A DNA stretch of 5,826 nucleotides from Candidatus Sulfopaludibacter sp. SbA3 (GTDB taxonomy: Bacteria; Acidobacteriota; Terriglobia; Bryobacterales; Bryobacteraceae). A program made the position numbers and the translations under genes. The notes beneath the pieces were generated by a model. The model ran no database searches and was not told the origin of the DNA. It saw only the letters and a program-made list of their open reading frames with translations. The stretch lies in contig OKRF01000147.1 of NCBI GenBank assembly GCA_900290315.1, positions 23,401 to 29,226 of the forward strand, written 5' to 3'. Each line of letters starts with the position of its first letter. The first letter of the stretch is position 1. Of this stretch, positions 1 to 5,794 are shown one piece after another.

Positions 1-40
1 AGGCACGAAGATTCGCCAAAAGGCGGCGAATTTCGAGCCT
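1..40. repeat. Imperfect palindromic repeat, copy A
   Basis: The segment folds on itself over its whole length: 1-4 pairs with 37-40, 6-9 with 32-35 and 11-17 (ATTCGCC) with 25-31 (GGCGAAT), leaving a 7-base loop, one mismatch (5/36) and one bulge (G10). A close copy lies at 5591-5628 at the other end of the window. This looks like a short dispersed intergenic palindrome of the REP/MITE-like kind. No transposase is present, so the class is inferred. Confidence 0.6.
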
Positions 41-128
41 GGCACGGATTTGCGGCGGACACGCGGCTCAGGATTTTCGAGGGTGGCACGGATTTGCGGC
101 GGACACACGGCTCGGGATTTTCGAGGGT
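41..128. repeat. Two tandem copies of a 44-bp unit
   Basis: Unit one is 41-84 and unit two is 85-128. Each starts GGCACGGATTTGCGGCGGAC and ends GGATTTTCGAGGGT. They match at 42 of 44 positions, differing at unit positions 23 (G/A) and 30 (A/G). The preceding palindrome also starts with GGCACG and carries TTTCGAG near its end, so it may share ancestry with the unit. 44 is not a multiple of three and no reading frame runs through the repeat, so it is non-coding. Its role is unknown. Confidence 0.8.
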
Positions 129-223
129 GTCTTCCTCGCCACCATGGCGTTTCCCTCTTTCGGGGGATGCAGAATCCGCCTCTGCGGGGACGACAGGGCA
201 GGCTGCAAGGGCTATGGTGAGAC
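129..223 (+). other. Leader of the kinase operon, no clear promoter
   Basis: No convincing -35/-10 pair is visible between the 44-bp repeats and the kinase start. A small inverted repeat, GCAGA (169-173) with TCTGC (181-185), lies in the leader and could be a weak stem or part of an operator. GGTGAG at 216-221 is the nearest purine-rich stretch to the ATG at 224, with tight spacing. Promoter elements could also lie within or before the repeats. Confidence 0.3.
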
Positions 224-1447
224 ATGACTCTGCGGCGAATCTACCTGGCTAACGCTTGGACCACCGGCGCGCTTGGGTTGGCACTGTGCGTCTGGGGAAT
301 CGCTTCCAAGGATTTTCTGAGCGGGCCTGCGTTGTATGGCGCGAGCTTCTTGGCGCTCGGCCTCATCGTCGATAAAGTGGGAAGGGCTGGCGATGCCCAC
401 TTTCTGGAGTTGGCGGCGGTGCGATTTCAAGGGGCCTACCTGGTCGCGGCAATTCCGCTCTTTCGGGAAGCCGGCCGCGGATCCAATACGAATCAGTTGT
501 GGCTGGCGATGATGGGGCTGATGGTCCTGATGGCGCAAGCGTTCAACTTCGAGGAGTTCCTTGACCCCATGCGATCACAATCGAAGAAAGCTGCAAAAAT
601 TCGCGCCGACTGGCAAGAGCAGATTCGAACGGACGCCGTGCAGCAGGAGCGCAACCGCATGGCACAAGATCTGCACGATTCCGTGAAGCAGCAGCTTTTT
701 TCCATTCAGACGAACCTGGCGGCCGCACAGGCACGCTGGGAAACCGACGAGCCTGCCGTGCAGGAGGCGATTGCGCAGGCCAGGAACGCAGCGCGCGAGG
801 CGTCGGCGGAAATCGGCGCGATGCTGGATCAACTCCAGCCATCGCCCCTGGAGAGTTTGGGACTGGTGGAGGCTTTGCGCAGGCAGTGCGAAGCGCTGGC
901 GCACCGCAGTGGAGCGCACGTCCAGGTGAGGGTCCGCGACGTGCCACCGCTGGATGCTGCCACGCAGACGGCAGTCTATCGCATCGGTCAGGAGGCGCTG
1001 GCGAATATCGGCCGCCACGCGCGCGCGCGAAACGTGGAGTTGGAACTGGATTCGACGGAAGCGGGCGAGAGCGTGCTGCAGATCCACGATGATGGACAAG
1101 GGTGGATGCCCGGAAGCACATCCGGGGGGTTGGGACTTTGCGACATGCGGACGCGGGCGGTGAGGATTGGCGGCATCCTCACGGTAGACAGCACGCCCGG
1201 GCATGGCTGTACGGTTCGGCTGCGCTTCCGGCGCTCGGCTTATGCGATGGAGCAGCGCACCCGGCACTCGGGCGCGATGTGGCGCAATTGGGGGATTGCG
1301 GCGGGCTTTGGCGCGATGTTGGTCTACACCTGGCACGACGGGCAGCCGGCCATGGGTTGGATGTGGGGCTCCATGGTGATCGCTTTTGCCGCGGCGGCTG
1401 TCTATCACACACGAAAGTATTTGCATTGGAAGGGACAGGCCGCATGA
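224..1447 (+). CDS. Membrane sensor histidine kinase, HisKA_3/NarX-DegS type
   Basis: 407 aa. This is the sensor of a two-component system: it should autophosphorylate on histidine and pass the phosphate to the regulator encoded next. Four hydrophobic stretches at about 8-27, 36-50, 68-80 and 91-107 form an N-terminal membrane domain with no large extracytoplasmic sensor. A charged helical linker (113-141) leads to the HisKA_3 dimerisation helix with ERNRMAQDLHDSVKQQ; the phospho-accepting residue is His151. The HATPase domain follows, with the N box around E257/N261 (QEALANIGRHA), DDGQG at 289-293 and GGLGL at 301-305, ending near 335. Oddly, two more hydrophobic segments follow, about 355-370 and 377-394. 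The stop overlaps the regulator start (ATGA), so the two are translationally coupled. GGTGAG precedes the ATG at short spacing. The signal sensed is unknown; the family assignment is firm. Confidence 0.93.
   Translation: MTLRRIYLANAWTTGALGLALCVWGIASKDFLSGPALYGASFLALGLIVDKVGRAGDAHFLELAAVRFQGAYLVAAIPLFREAGRGSNTNQLWLAMMGLMVLMAQAFNFEEFLDPMRSQSKKAAKIRADWQEQIRTDAVQQERNRMAQDLHDSVKQQLFSIQTNLAAAQARWETDEPAVQEAIAQARNAAREASAEIGAMLDQLQPSPLESLGLVEALRRQCEALAHRSGAHVQVRVRDVPPLDAATQTAVYRIGQEALANIGRHARARNVELELDSTEAGESVLQIHDDGQGWMPGSTSGGLGLCDMRTRAVRIGGILTVDSTPGHGCTVRLRFRRSAYAMEQRTRHSGAMWRNWGIAAGFGAMLVYTWHDGQPAMGWMWGSMVIAFAAAAVYHTRKYLHWKGQAA
1428..1435 (+). promoter_or_regulatory. Ribosome binding site of the response regulator
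   Basis: GGAAGGGA ends eight bases before the ATG at 1444, inside the last codons of the kinase. This strong Shine-Dalgarno sequence fixes the regulator start at the ATGA overlap and excludes the longer in-frame extension back to 1102, which would run through the kinase ATPase domain in another frame. Confidence 0.75.
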
Positions 1448-2073
1448 TCCGCGTGGCGCTGGTGGACGATCATCGCGTGGTGACGCGGGGATTGCGCATG
1501 TTTCTGGAATCGTTCCCGGACATCCAGGTGGCCGGAGTGGCGGCGAGCGGTGAGGAATTGCTTGCGAAGGTGGCGGAGTGGAATCCCCAAATCGTGGTGA
1601 TGGATCTGTTTATGCCCGGCGGGCTGGACGGCGTGGAGAGCACCCGTCGCCTGCGGGAGGCGCATCCGGCCATCCGGGTGATTGCGCTCACCGCATCTGT
1701 GGATGAAGCGCGGCTGATCGGCGTGTTGCGCGCCGGGGCGTCGGGGTATATCCGCAAGGATGCCGACCCGGAGTTGCTGCTTTCGGCGATCCGCGCGGTG
1801 GCGCAGGGACGCACGTTCATCGACCCTTCGGTGGCGGGCGACGTGCTGGCCGGGGAGCGGCCCGTGGCGGAGCTATCGGCGCGCGAGATGGAGGTGCTGC
1901 GGCAGATCGCCTTCGGGCTGACCAATCGCGAAATCGGCGAGCGGCTGTTCGTGGGAGAGGAGACAGTCAAAACGCACGTGGGCAGGATTCTGGGGAAGCT
2001 CGGGCTGCAACACCGCACGCAACTGGTGGGCTACGCACTGAAGCACGGATTGGTGCGTCTCGAAGAACTGTGA
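1444..2073 (+). CDS. Response regulator, NarL/FixJ (LuxR-HTH) family
   Basis: 209 aa, the usual length for the family. It is a cytoplasmic transcription factor activated by phosphorylation. The receiver domain (about 2-118) has the acidic pair D8/D9, phospho-acceptor D54 in VVMDLFMPGG, T83 in IALTAS and K105 in YIRKDAD, so all key residues are present. A LuxR-type helix-turn-helix lies at about 143-203, starting LSAREMEVLRQIAFGLTNRE, with the recognition region EETVKTHVGRILGKL. It overlaps the kinase by four bases and follows a good ribosome binding site, so kinase and regulator are almost certainly cognate. Target promoters cannot be told from the window; the nearest intact genes are convergent, not downstream. 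The assignment is very secure, the physiological role is not. Confidence 0.96.
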   Translation: MIRVALVDDHRVVTRGLRMFLESFPDIQVAGVAASGEELLAKVAEWNPQIVVMDLFMPGGLDGVESTRRLREAHPAIRVIALTASVDEARLIGVLRAGASGYIRKDADPELLLSAIRAVAQGRTFIDPSVAGDVLAGERPVAELSAREMEVLRQIAFGLTNREIGERLFVGEETVKTHVGRILGKLGLQHRTQLVGYALKHGLVRLEEL

Positions 2074-2083
2074 AAGGCAAAAC

Positions 2084-2104
2084 GGCGGCTTCAACCCGCC
2101 AACG
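2084..2104 (-). repeat. Small hairpin and short repeat, copy 1; possible minus-strand terminator
   Basis: GGCGG (2084-2088) pairs with CCGCC (2096-2100) around a 7-base loop. Bases 2087-2104 (GGCTTCAACCCGCCAACG) match 5542-5559 at 17 of 18 positions, so this is a dispersed short element. On the minus strand the hairpin is followed by GTTTTG, so it could weakly terminate transcription of the minus-strand genes; a stem of five pairs is poor support. It lies 10 bases after the regulator stop, with no T-run on the plus strand. Confidence 0.4.
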
Positions 2105-2302
2105 AGGAGAGTTCCAATTGGCAGCGGTTTGTGGAAGGCATCCGTGTCACGTGGGTCAATTTCGGGAACTGGCGCGAGAGCAATCACACCTTACACGAAT
2201 CAAACCGCCGGACGCGAGCCGGATCAGGTCCTGGCAGCTCTCACCCTGCTCCTGCTCGAGCGCCAGTTCGAGCAGGAAGTTTGTTTCGACGTAGACATTC
2301 AT
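2091..2302 (-). pseudogene. Remnant of a PIN-domain nuclease gene
   Basis: From the ATG at 2302 the minus strand reads MNVYVETNFLLELALEQEQ, then ESCQDLIRLASGGLIRV. This is the characteristic start of a PIN-domain protein: a beta strand, the first catalytic acidic residue (here E6) in VETNFLLELAL, and a helical region. PIN proteins are usually about 130-150 aa and cleave RNA with a cluster of acidic residues. Here the frame is lost after about residue 38 (near 2190) and stops at 2156. In another frame a piece ending NRCQLELSSLAG at 2094 resembles the tail of such proteins, so the gene seems to have suffered frameshifts plus internal loss. AGGAG lies just before the ATG. The start overlaps the stop of the damaged upstream gene (ATGA). 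The N-terminal identification is good; the exact 3' limit is tentative. Confidence 0.65.
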
Positions 2303-2548
2303 TGCTCCTGACTCAATTCGATGCGAGCTTTGCGCAGCCCGTCGAGCAGGCCAGACTCGGACCACCAGGAATCTTGTTTTGCTCTCAACCCATACTGGGC
2401 GATATCCGTCGGCCACTCCGGGAGCTCCTCTCGGGGCTTTGGTACTCCTGGCGCCAAAAGTAGAGCTGTTCCGGTGTTGCAATCAGAAAGAAGGGCGCCA
2501 GGGGCAGGGTGCCGTGCTCCAGCGAACTTCCCTTTTTGTTAATGCCAT
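2299..2548 (-). pseudogene. Damaged partner gene upstream of the PIN remnant
   Basis: Three frames carry protein-like pieces in order. A possible start at 2548 reads MALTKREVR. A second frame from 2525 reads SLEHGTLPLAPFFLIATPEQ followed by LYFWRQ. A third, from about 2436, reads PREELPEWPTDIAQYG and ends WSESGLLDGLRKARIELSQ, then EQ and stop at 2299. At least one frameshift (about 2440-2455) breaks it, and the piece between the TDIAQYG and SESGLLDG segments looks shortened, suggesting an internal deletion. The stop overlaps the PIN ATG, so the two were once one coupled unit. From memory, hypothetical proteins with a TPEQ-YFW-like motif occur directly upstream of PIN genes in cyanobacteria and relatives; whether this partner is an antitoxin or a nuclease-like protein I cannot say. 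No function is assigned. Confidence 0.5.
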
Positions 2549-2606
2549 ATTAGGGCTGCAAGGACCTCCGCCCCTTCCAGTGTGACACGTGTTCCAAATA
2601 CCAAGT

Positions 2607-4160
2607 TTATTTCTTCGGTTTCAGGCCGGTGATTTTGAAAGTCCAGGCGGTGGTGCCTGAGTGCTCTGGAGGCAGTTTGATGTGAGGTCCGGCGGCATCT
2701 TGTGAGAATTGGAGGGGACCGGGGTGGCCGAGCAGAGAGACGGACTCCACCTTCGCTCCGGCCAGGGACGTGATGACCGCATCTCCGGCGGGCCAGGAGG
2801 AGGCGATGGCGTTGAGAGTATCGCCTTTGGTAGTGAAGTGCCAGGAGGGCGTTCCGGCCTCCATGAATTTGGTCCAGGGGCGCGTTCCGTAGATGGCTTC
2901 GCCGTTGATCTCGAGCCACGCTCCGATTTCGAGGAGCACGTCCTGTTGATTCTGCGGAATCGTTCCATCGGCCATCGGCGAGATGTTGAGCAGGTATAGT
3001 CCGCCCTTACTGACGGTATCGATCAGGCGGCCGATGACGCTGGCGGCGGGTACCAGGCGGAGTCCTTCGACGTAGCCCCAACTGTTGCTGCCGATGGGGT
3101 CGTCCACCATCCAGGGGCCGGGACGGATGCCGGCGGGCGAGCGTGCGCTCACCTTTTCGAAATCGATGATCGAACCGATTTGCTTCGTATCGTCGTTGCT
3201 GGGGGCGTAGCAGTTGAACTTGGTACTGAGCGAGACTTCCTTGCTCCATTGCCGGGCGCGGTTGTAGTAGTACGCGGCGATGTGGAGTTTCAGGGGATCG
3301 AGCAGGCGGAGATTGGCGCCGTTATCGAACCAGAGGATGTCGGGCTGGTACTTATCGATGAGTTCGAAATTGCGCTTGACCCAATCGGTAAGGAAACGGG
3401 TCATGGCAGCATCGCTACGGTCGGCGACATTGTAGAACGAGGCCCAGGCGGGGTCGAAGAGGTCGGCCTTCGCGGCCTGCAGGCGGGTGCGGAGTTCGGG
3501 CGGTGGATTGATGAAGGTGAAGTTTTCCACGCCGTGGTTGGAGAGGCCGAACTTCAGGCCCTGTTTGCGCACGGCGGCGCCCAGATCGCCAACCAGGTCG
3601 CGATGCGGGCCCATTTTCCTGGCGTTGAACGGCGTGACGCCGCTGTCCCAGAGGGCGAAGTTTTCATGGTGCTCCGCCATGCCCATCACCATGCGGGCAC
3701 CGGCTTTGCGGAAGAGCGCGGCCCAGGCGTCGGGGTCCCATTTGGCGGCGGTGAAGAGCGGGATGAGATCCTTGTAGCCGACTCTTTCCTGCGGGCCGAA
3801 GTGCTCCACATGCCAGGCGGCATCGGCGCCATACATGTGCTTTTCGTACCACTCGTTGTGGTGCGCTGCCACGGAGAAGATGCCCCAGTGCATGAAGATG
3901 CCGAATTTGGCGTCTTCGAACCAGGAGGGCGTCCGGTAGTTTTTCTGCAGCGAGTCCCAATCCGGCGCGAAAGGACCGGCGGGCATGGGCGTGGTGACGG
4001 CCTTATCGGCCGCCGCGACGATGGCCGGGGTGGCGGGCGGTCCCATCACGCCGTAATCGTAGGGGCCGGTGTTGATGACGCCCATGCGGTCCGGCCGGGG
4101 CAGTTGATCCTGGGCGAACGCCAGCGAGACAAGCAGCGGCAGGGCTGCGCGATGCGTCAC
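2607..4160 (-). CDS. Secreted alpha-L-fucosidase, GH29 family
   Basis: 517 aa from a GTG at 4160. It should hydrolyse terminal alpha-L-fucose by the retaining mechanism of GH29. A short signal peptide (about 1-16, ending SLAFA before QDQ) points to export. After a 60-residue lead comes the TIM-barrel domain: WFEDAKFGIFMHWG (80-93), HHENFALWDS (164-173), and DILWFDNGAN with the likely nucleophile D279. IDFEKV (E335) and SNSWGYVEG follow, then NGEAIYGTRPW at 419-429, a typical GH29 signature. A C-terminal beta-sandwich fills about 430-517. The GTG overlaps the stop of the esterase gene (GTGA), so translation is probably coupled; the longer in-frame extension to 4295 lies wholly inside that gene and lacks a signal peptide. 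Likely targets are fucosylated plant wall polymers (xyloglucan, pectin, arabinogalactan). The family is secure, the exact substrate is inferred from the neighbour. Confidence 0.92.
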   Translation of the reverse strand: MTHRAALPLLVSLAFAQDQLPRPDRMGVINTGPYDYGVMGPPATPAIVAAADKAVTTPMPAGPFAPDWDSLQKNYRTPSWFEDAKFGIFMHWGIFSVAAHHNEWYEKHMYGADAAWHVEHFGPQERVGYKDLIPLFTAAKWDPDAWAALFRKAGARMVMGMAEHHENFALWDSGVTPFNARKMGPHRDLVGDLGAAVRKQGLKFGLSNHGVENFTFINPPPELRTRLQAAKADLFDPAWASFYNVADRSDAAMTRFLTDWVKRNFELIDKYQPDILWFDNGANLRLLDPLKLHIAAYYYNRARQWSKEVSLSTKFNCYAPSNDDTKQIGSIIDFEKVSARSPAGIRPGPWMVDDPIGSNSWGYVEGLRLVPAASVIGRLIDTVSKGGLYLLNISPMADGTIPQNQQDVLLEIGAWLEINGEAIYGTRPWTKFMEAGTPSWHFTTKGDTLNAIASSWPAGDAVITSLAGAKVESVSLLGHPGPLQFSQDAAGPHIKLPPEHSGTTAWTFKITGLKPKK

Positions 4161-5434
4161 CGCGGTTTTCCGGGGCTGGGAGGCACCTGGAACGTCTCGG
4201 GCGGATCTGGGCGCGACGGATCGAAGGGCTTGAAATCGTCCACGATGTACTTGGCGAGATCCAATCTGTTGGTCTTGATGCCCTCCACCACACATTTGGC
4301 GAGTTCGTAAGCTCCGTAAGCGCTGTGATGGGTGTTATCGCGGCCCCCGGAGAAGGCCAGCGCGGACTTCTCGGGGCCCAGCGCCTGGTAGAAGGCGGTG
4401 CTCATGGCGGTGAGATCGATGAGCGGTACGTTTTCCTCTTTGGCGGTTTGCCGCACGGACGCGGGAAAGTCGCCGAGGGTGTTCTTGATCTTCCCCTGCG
4501 GGTCGAAATTGCGGCGCTGCATGGGAGTGACCAGCACGGGGATGGCTCCGCGGCGCCGGGCCTCGGCGATGAAAGTCTTGAGATACTGCTTGTGCGTGGT
4601 GAAGGGCTCCACGTAGGTCTGCGGCCAGTTTTCCTTCATGTCGTTGTGGCCGAACTGGATAAAGAGGTAGTCGCCCTTCCGGATCTGGCTGAGAATCTTG
4701 TCGAGGCGCAGGCCGGTGAGGAACGATTTCAGCGTCTCGCCGGATTCGGCGTGGTTGGCGATGGCGACGCTGGGCTTGAAGAATCGCGTGAGCATCTGGC
4801 CCCAACTGGTGGTGGGCTCGCGGGTCTGGTCGGTGACGGTGGAGTCGCCCGCCAGGAACACGGTGGGGATGTTATCCACTTTGTGAATTTCGATGGAGTC
4901 GACACAGGGGCGGGTGTTGCTGAATTCGAGAGTCAATTTGTCGTCCCAATGGAGGACGCCCTGTTCGCGGTCGTTGAGGCGAACCTGGTCGCCTCCCGGC
5001 GCGTTCTGGGGCGGCGGCGGGAGTTTGAAATTGCGGATGTTGACGACGAAGGTGCGGGTCTCGAACTTGCCGGCGGCGGTCTCCACCTTCTCCAGCATGA
5101 GGCGGCGCGATTCGGCTTTCACGGTGGAAACGCAGGCGAGGGCGGGGTCGCCGAACTTGACCGTGACACTGTAATTGCCCTCCGGCACGGCGACGGAGAA
5201 GAAAAAGGGCTTATCGCTGGTGACGCCACCGAGGAATGCCACGGTCGTGGTGCCGAGATCGAAGCCGTAGCCCAACTCCCTGTTGTACGCGGTATCGTGC
5301 CAGACGCTGATGTACCCCGGCTTGGCCGCGCCGGCAGCGAAATCAAATGCGAAGGACGTGGCCGGCTCGGCTGCGACAGCCGCTCCGGCTGCGGCCAGAA
5401 AGGCGGCAAGGTGAATGAGACTGCGATTCGCCAT
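4157..5434 (-). CDS. Secreted rhamnogalacturonan acetylesterase-like SGNH hydrolase (CE12-like)
   Basis: 425 aa. This predicted esterase would remove acetyl groups from pectin, chiefly rhamnogalacturonan. The start is the ATG at 5434, preceded by AAAGGA at good spacing; the ATG at 5449 upstream would place that site inside the gene. A signal peptide covers about 1-21 (ending AAVA). Residues about 27-187 form a beta-rich N-terminal domain of the carbohydrate-binding-like kind seen in long esterases of this type. The SGNH domain follows: block I FLAGDSTVTD with catalytic S198, block II ANHAESGETL with G232, block III FIQFGHNDMK with N264, and block V GRDNTHHSAYGA with D366 and H369. All four blocks are intact. 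A proline-rich tail (399-425) ends the protein. It is the first gene of a pair with the fucosidase (GTGA overlap). The SGNH fold is certain, the CE12 specificity likely. Confidence 0.9.
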   Translation of the reverse strand: MANRSLIHLAAFLAAAGAAVAAEPATSFAFDFAAGAAKPGYISVWHDTAYNRELGYGFDLGTTTVAFLGGVTSDKPFFFSVAVPEGNYSVTVKFGDPALACVSTVKAESRRLMLEKVETAAGKFETRTFVVNIRNFKLPPPPQNAPGGDQVRLNDREQGVLHWDDKLTLEFSNTRPCVDSIEIHKVDNIPTVFLAGDSTVTDQTREPTTSWGQMLTRFFKPSVAIANHAESGETLKSFLTGLRLDKILSQIRKGDYLFIQFGHNDMKENWPQTYVEPFTTHKQYLKTFIAEARRRGAIPVLVTPMQRRNFDPQGKIKNTLGDFPASVRQTAKEENVPLIDLTAMSTAFYQALGPEKSALAFSGGRDNTHHSAYGAYELAKCVVEGIKTNRLDLAKYIVDDFKPFDPSRPDPPETFQVPPSPGKPR

Positions 5435-5439
5435 GAGGA

Positions 5440-5445
5440 TCCTTT
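5440..5445 (-). promoter_or_regulatory. Ribosome binding site of the esterase gene
   Basis: On the minus strand AAAGGA ends five bases before the ATG at 5434. It decides the start: the alternative ATG at 5449 lies upstream of this site and would add five residues in front of an otherwise standard signal peptide. Confidence 0.75.
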
Positions 5446-5454
5446 GCAAGATTG

Positions 5455-5486
5455 ATTGTACCGTTTGTGGATGGCCTGCCGGTCAA
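5455..5486 (-). promoter_or_regulatory. Candidate promoter of the esterase-fucosidase operon
   Basis: On the minus strand TACAAT (5460-5455) is a good -10-like hexamer and TTGACC (5486-5481) a good -35-like one, but they are 20 bases apart, longer than the usual 16-18. Transcription would start near 5448, leaving a very short leader with the ribosome binding site. Either the spacing is tolerated, an activator helps, or only the -10 is real. Confidence 0.3.
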
Positions 5487-5541
5487 CCGCATGCGAAGAT
5501 TGGGCACCATCGGTAAGTCGCTTGTTCGCTTTGGTAGGGTA

Positions 5542-5559
5542 GGCTTCAACCTGCCAACG
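5542..5559. repeat. Short repeat, copy 2
   Basis: Bases 5542-5559 match 2087-2104 at 17 of 18 positions (C/T at one site). Here the sequence runs directly into the terminator-like stem at 5556-5579, whereas at copy 1 a different small stem is formed. The conservation in two unrelated intergenic spots suggests a dispersed element. Confidence 0.5.
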
Positions 5560-5579
5560 CCCGCTTGCGGGCGTTTTTT
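5556..5579 (+). terminator. Rho-independent terminator-like hairpin
   Basis: AACGCCCG (5556-5563) and CGGGCGTT (5568-5575) form a perfect eight-pair stem around a CTTG loop, followed by a run of six T (5574-5579). It reads on the plus strand, yet no plus-strand gene lies upstream; the nearest gene points the other way. It may end antisense or spurious transcription coming from the operon region, or be the structured part of a dispersed repeat, since the adjoining bases recur at 2087-2104. Confidence 0.6.
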
Positions 5580-5590
5580 CACGGCTTCCA

Positions 5591-5628
5591 GGCTACGAAT
5601 TTCGCCAAAGGGCGGCGAATTTCGTGCC
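5591..5628. repeat. Imperfect palindromic repeat, copy B
   Basis: GGC (5591-5593) pairs with GCC (5626-5628), ACGAA (5595-5599) with TTCGT (5621-5625) and TTCGCC (5601-5606) with GGCGAA (5614-5619), around a 7-base loop. It shares the core CGCCAAA-GGCGGCGAATTTCG with copy A at 1-40 in the same orientation, with few differences, partly in the mismatch and bulge positions. This is a mobile-looking or dispersed palindrome rather than a unique site. Confidence 0.6.
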
Positions 5629-5742
5629 AGCGAGGTGAAGAGCTACCTGGAACAGGCCATATTCTCCGGGCGCCAGACTCGACTCCCGCCGCCCCGCCTT
5701 TTGCGGCAGTAAGTAGATCGGAGGGAAGACAGGGTCGAGAAA
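5629..5742. other. Gene-less stretch
   Basis: I see no protein-like reading frame, RNA gene or promoter here. A plus-strand frame that ends at 5712 runs across the terminator-like hairpin and palindrome copy B, so it is not a gene. A five-base inverted repeat (GCCGC/GCGGC) near 5690-5708 is too weak to call. Confidence 0.4.
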
Positions 5743-5777
5743 CAGGGGCCAGGATCCAGGGGCCAGGGGCCAGGGTT
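5743..5777. repeat. Heptanucleotide tandem repeat
   Basis: Five consecutive 7-bp units begin at 5743, 5750, 5757, 5764 and 5771. Three read CAGGGGC; the second is CAGGATC and the fifth CAGGGTT. Short 7-bp tandem arrays of this kind are known in intergenic DNA of some bacteria and tend to vary in copy number. No reading frame passes usefully through it. Confidence 0.75.
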
Positions 5778-5794
5778 GTGTGCGGCTCGCTTCG

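Noticed and set aside
575..1426. Minus-strand open frame of 283 codons opposite the kinase
   Set aside because: Antisense shadow of the kinase, with an arginine/proline-rich composition typical of the wrong strand.
1444..2606. Two-component pair as dedicated regulator of the esterase-fucosidase operon
   Set aside because: The operons converge and are separated by decayed genes; no shared operator sequence was seen between the regulator region and the esterase start region.
3096..3146. Possible loss of a key Glu in the fucosidase segment PWMVDDPIGSNSWGY
   Set aside because: Many GH29 enzymes have WE here, but a subset has a W-x-x-D-D/T form in this segment together with a Glu in the preceding DFE motif, which is present (E335). 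There is no firm ground to call it inactive.
4161..4295. N-terminal extension of the fucosidase to an ATG at 4295
   Set aside because: It would lie wholly inside the esterase gene and bury the signal peptide; the GTG at 4160 gives a coupled start and a proper signal sequence.
3180..4310. Long plus-strand open frame (376 codons) opposite the fucosidase
   Set aside because: It is antisense to a clear GH29 gene, its protein is low in complexity (rich in G, V, E, A) with no domain pattern; such shadows are common in GC-rich genes.
4325..5455. Long plus-strand open frame (376 codons) opposite the esterase
   Set aside because: Same reasoning: antisense to an intact SGNH esterase with all catalytic blocks, no recognisable domain and no ribosome binding site.
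1..5628. Whole window as a composite transposon bounded by the two palindromes
   Set aside because: The copies are direct, short and self-palindromic, there is no transposase or target-site duplication, and the content is ordinary metabolic and regulatory genes.
5452..5712. Plus-strand open frame of 86 codons at the right end
   Set aside because: It runs through the terminator-like hairpin and palindrome copy B, has no ribosome binding site, and the protein resembles nothing.
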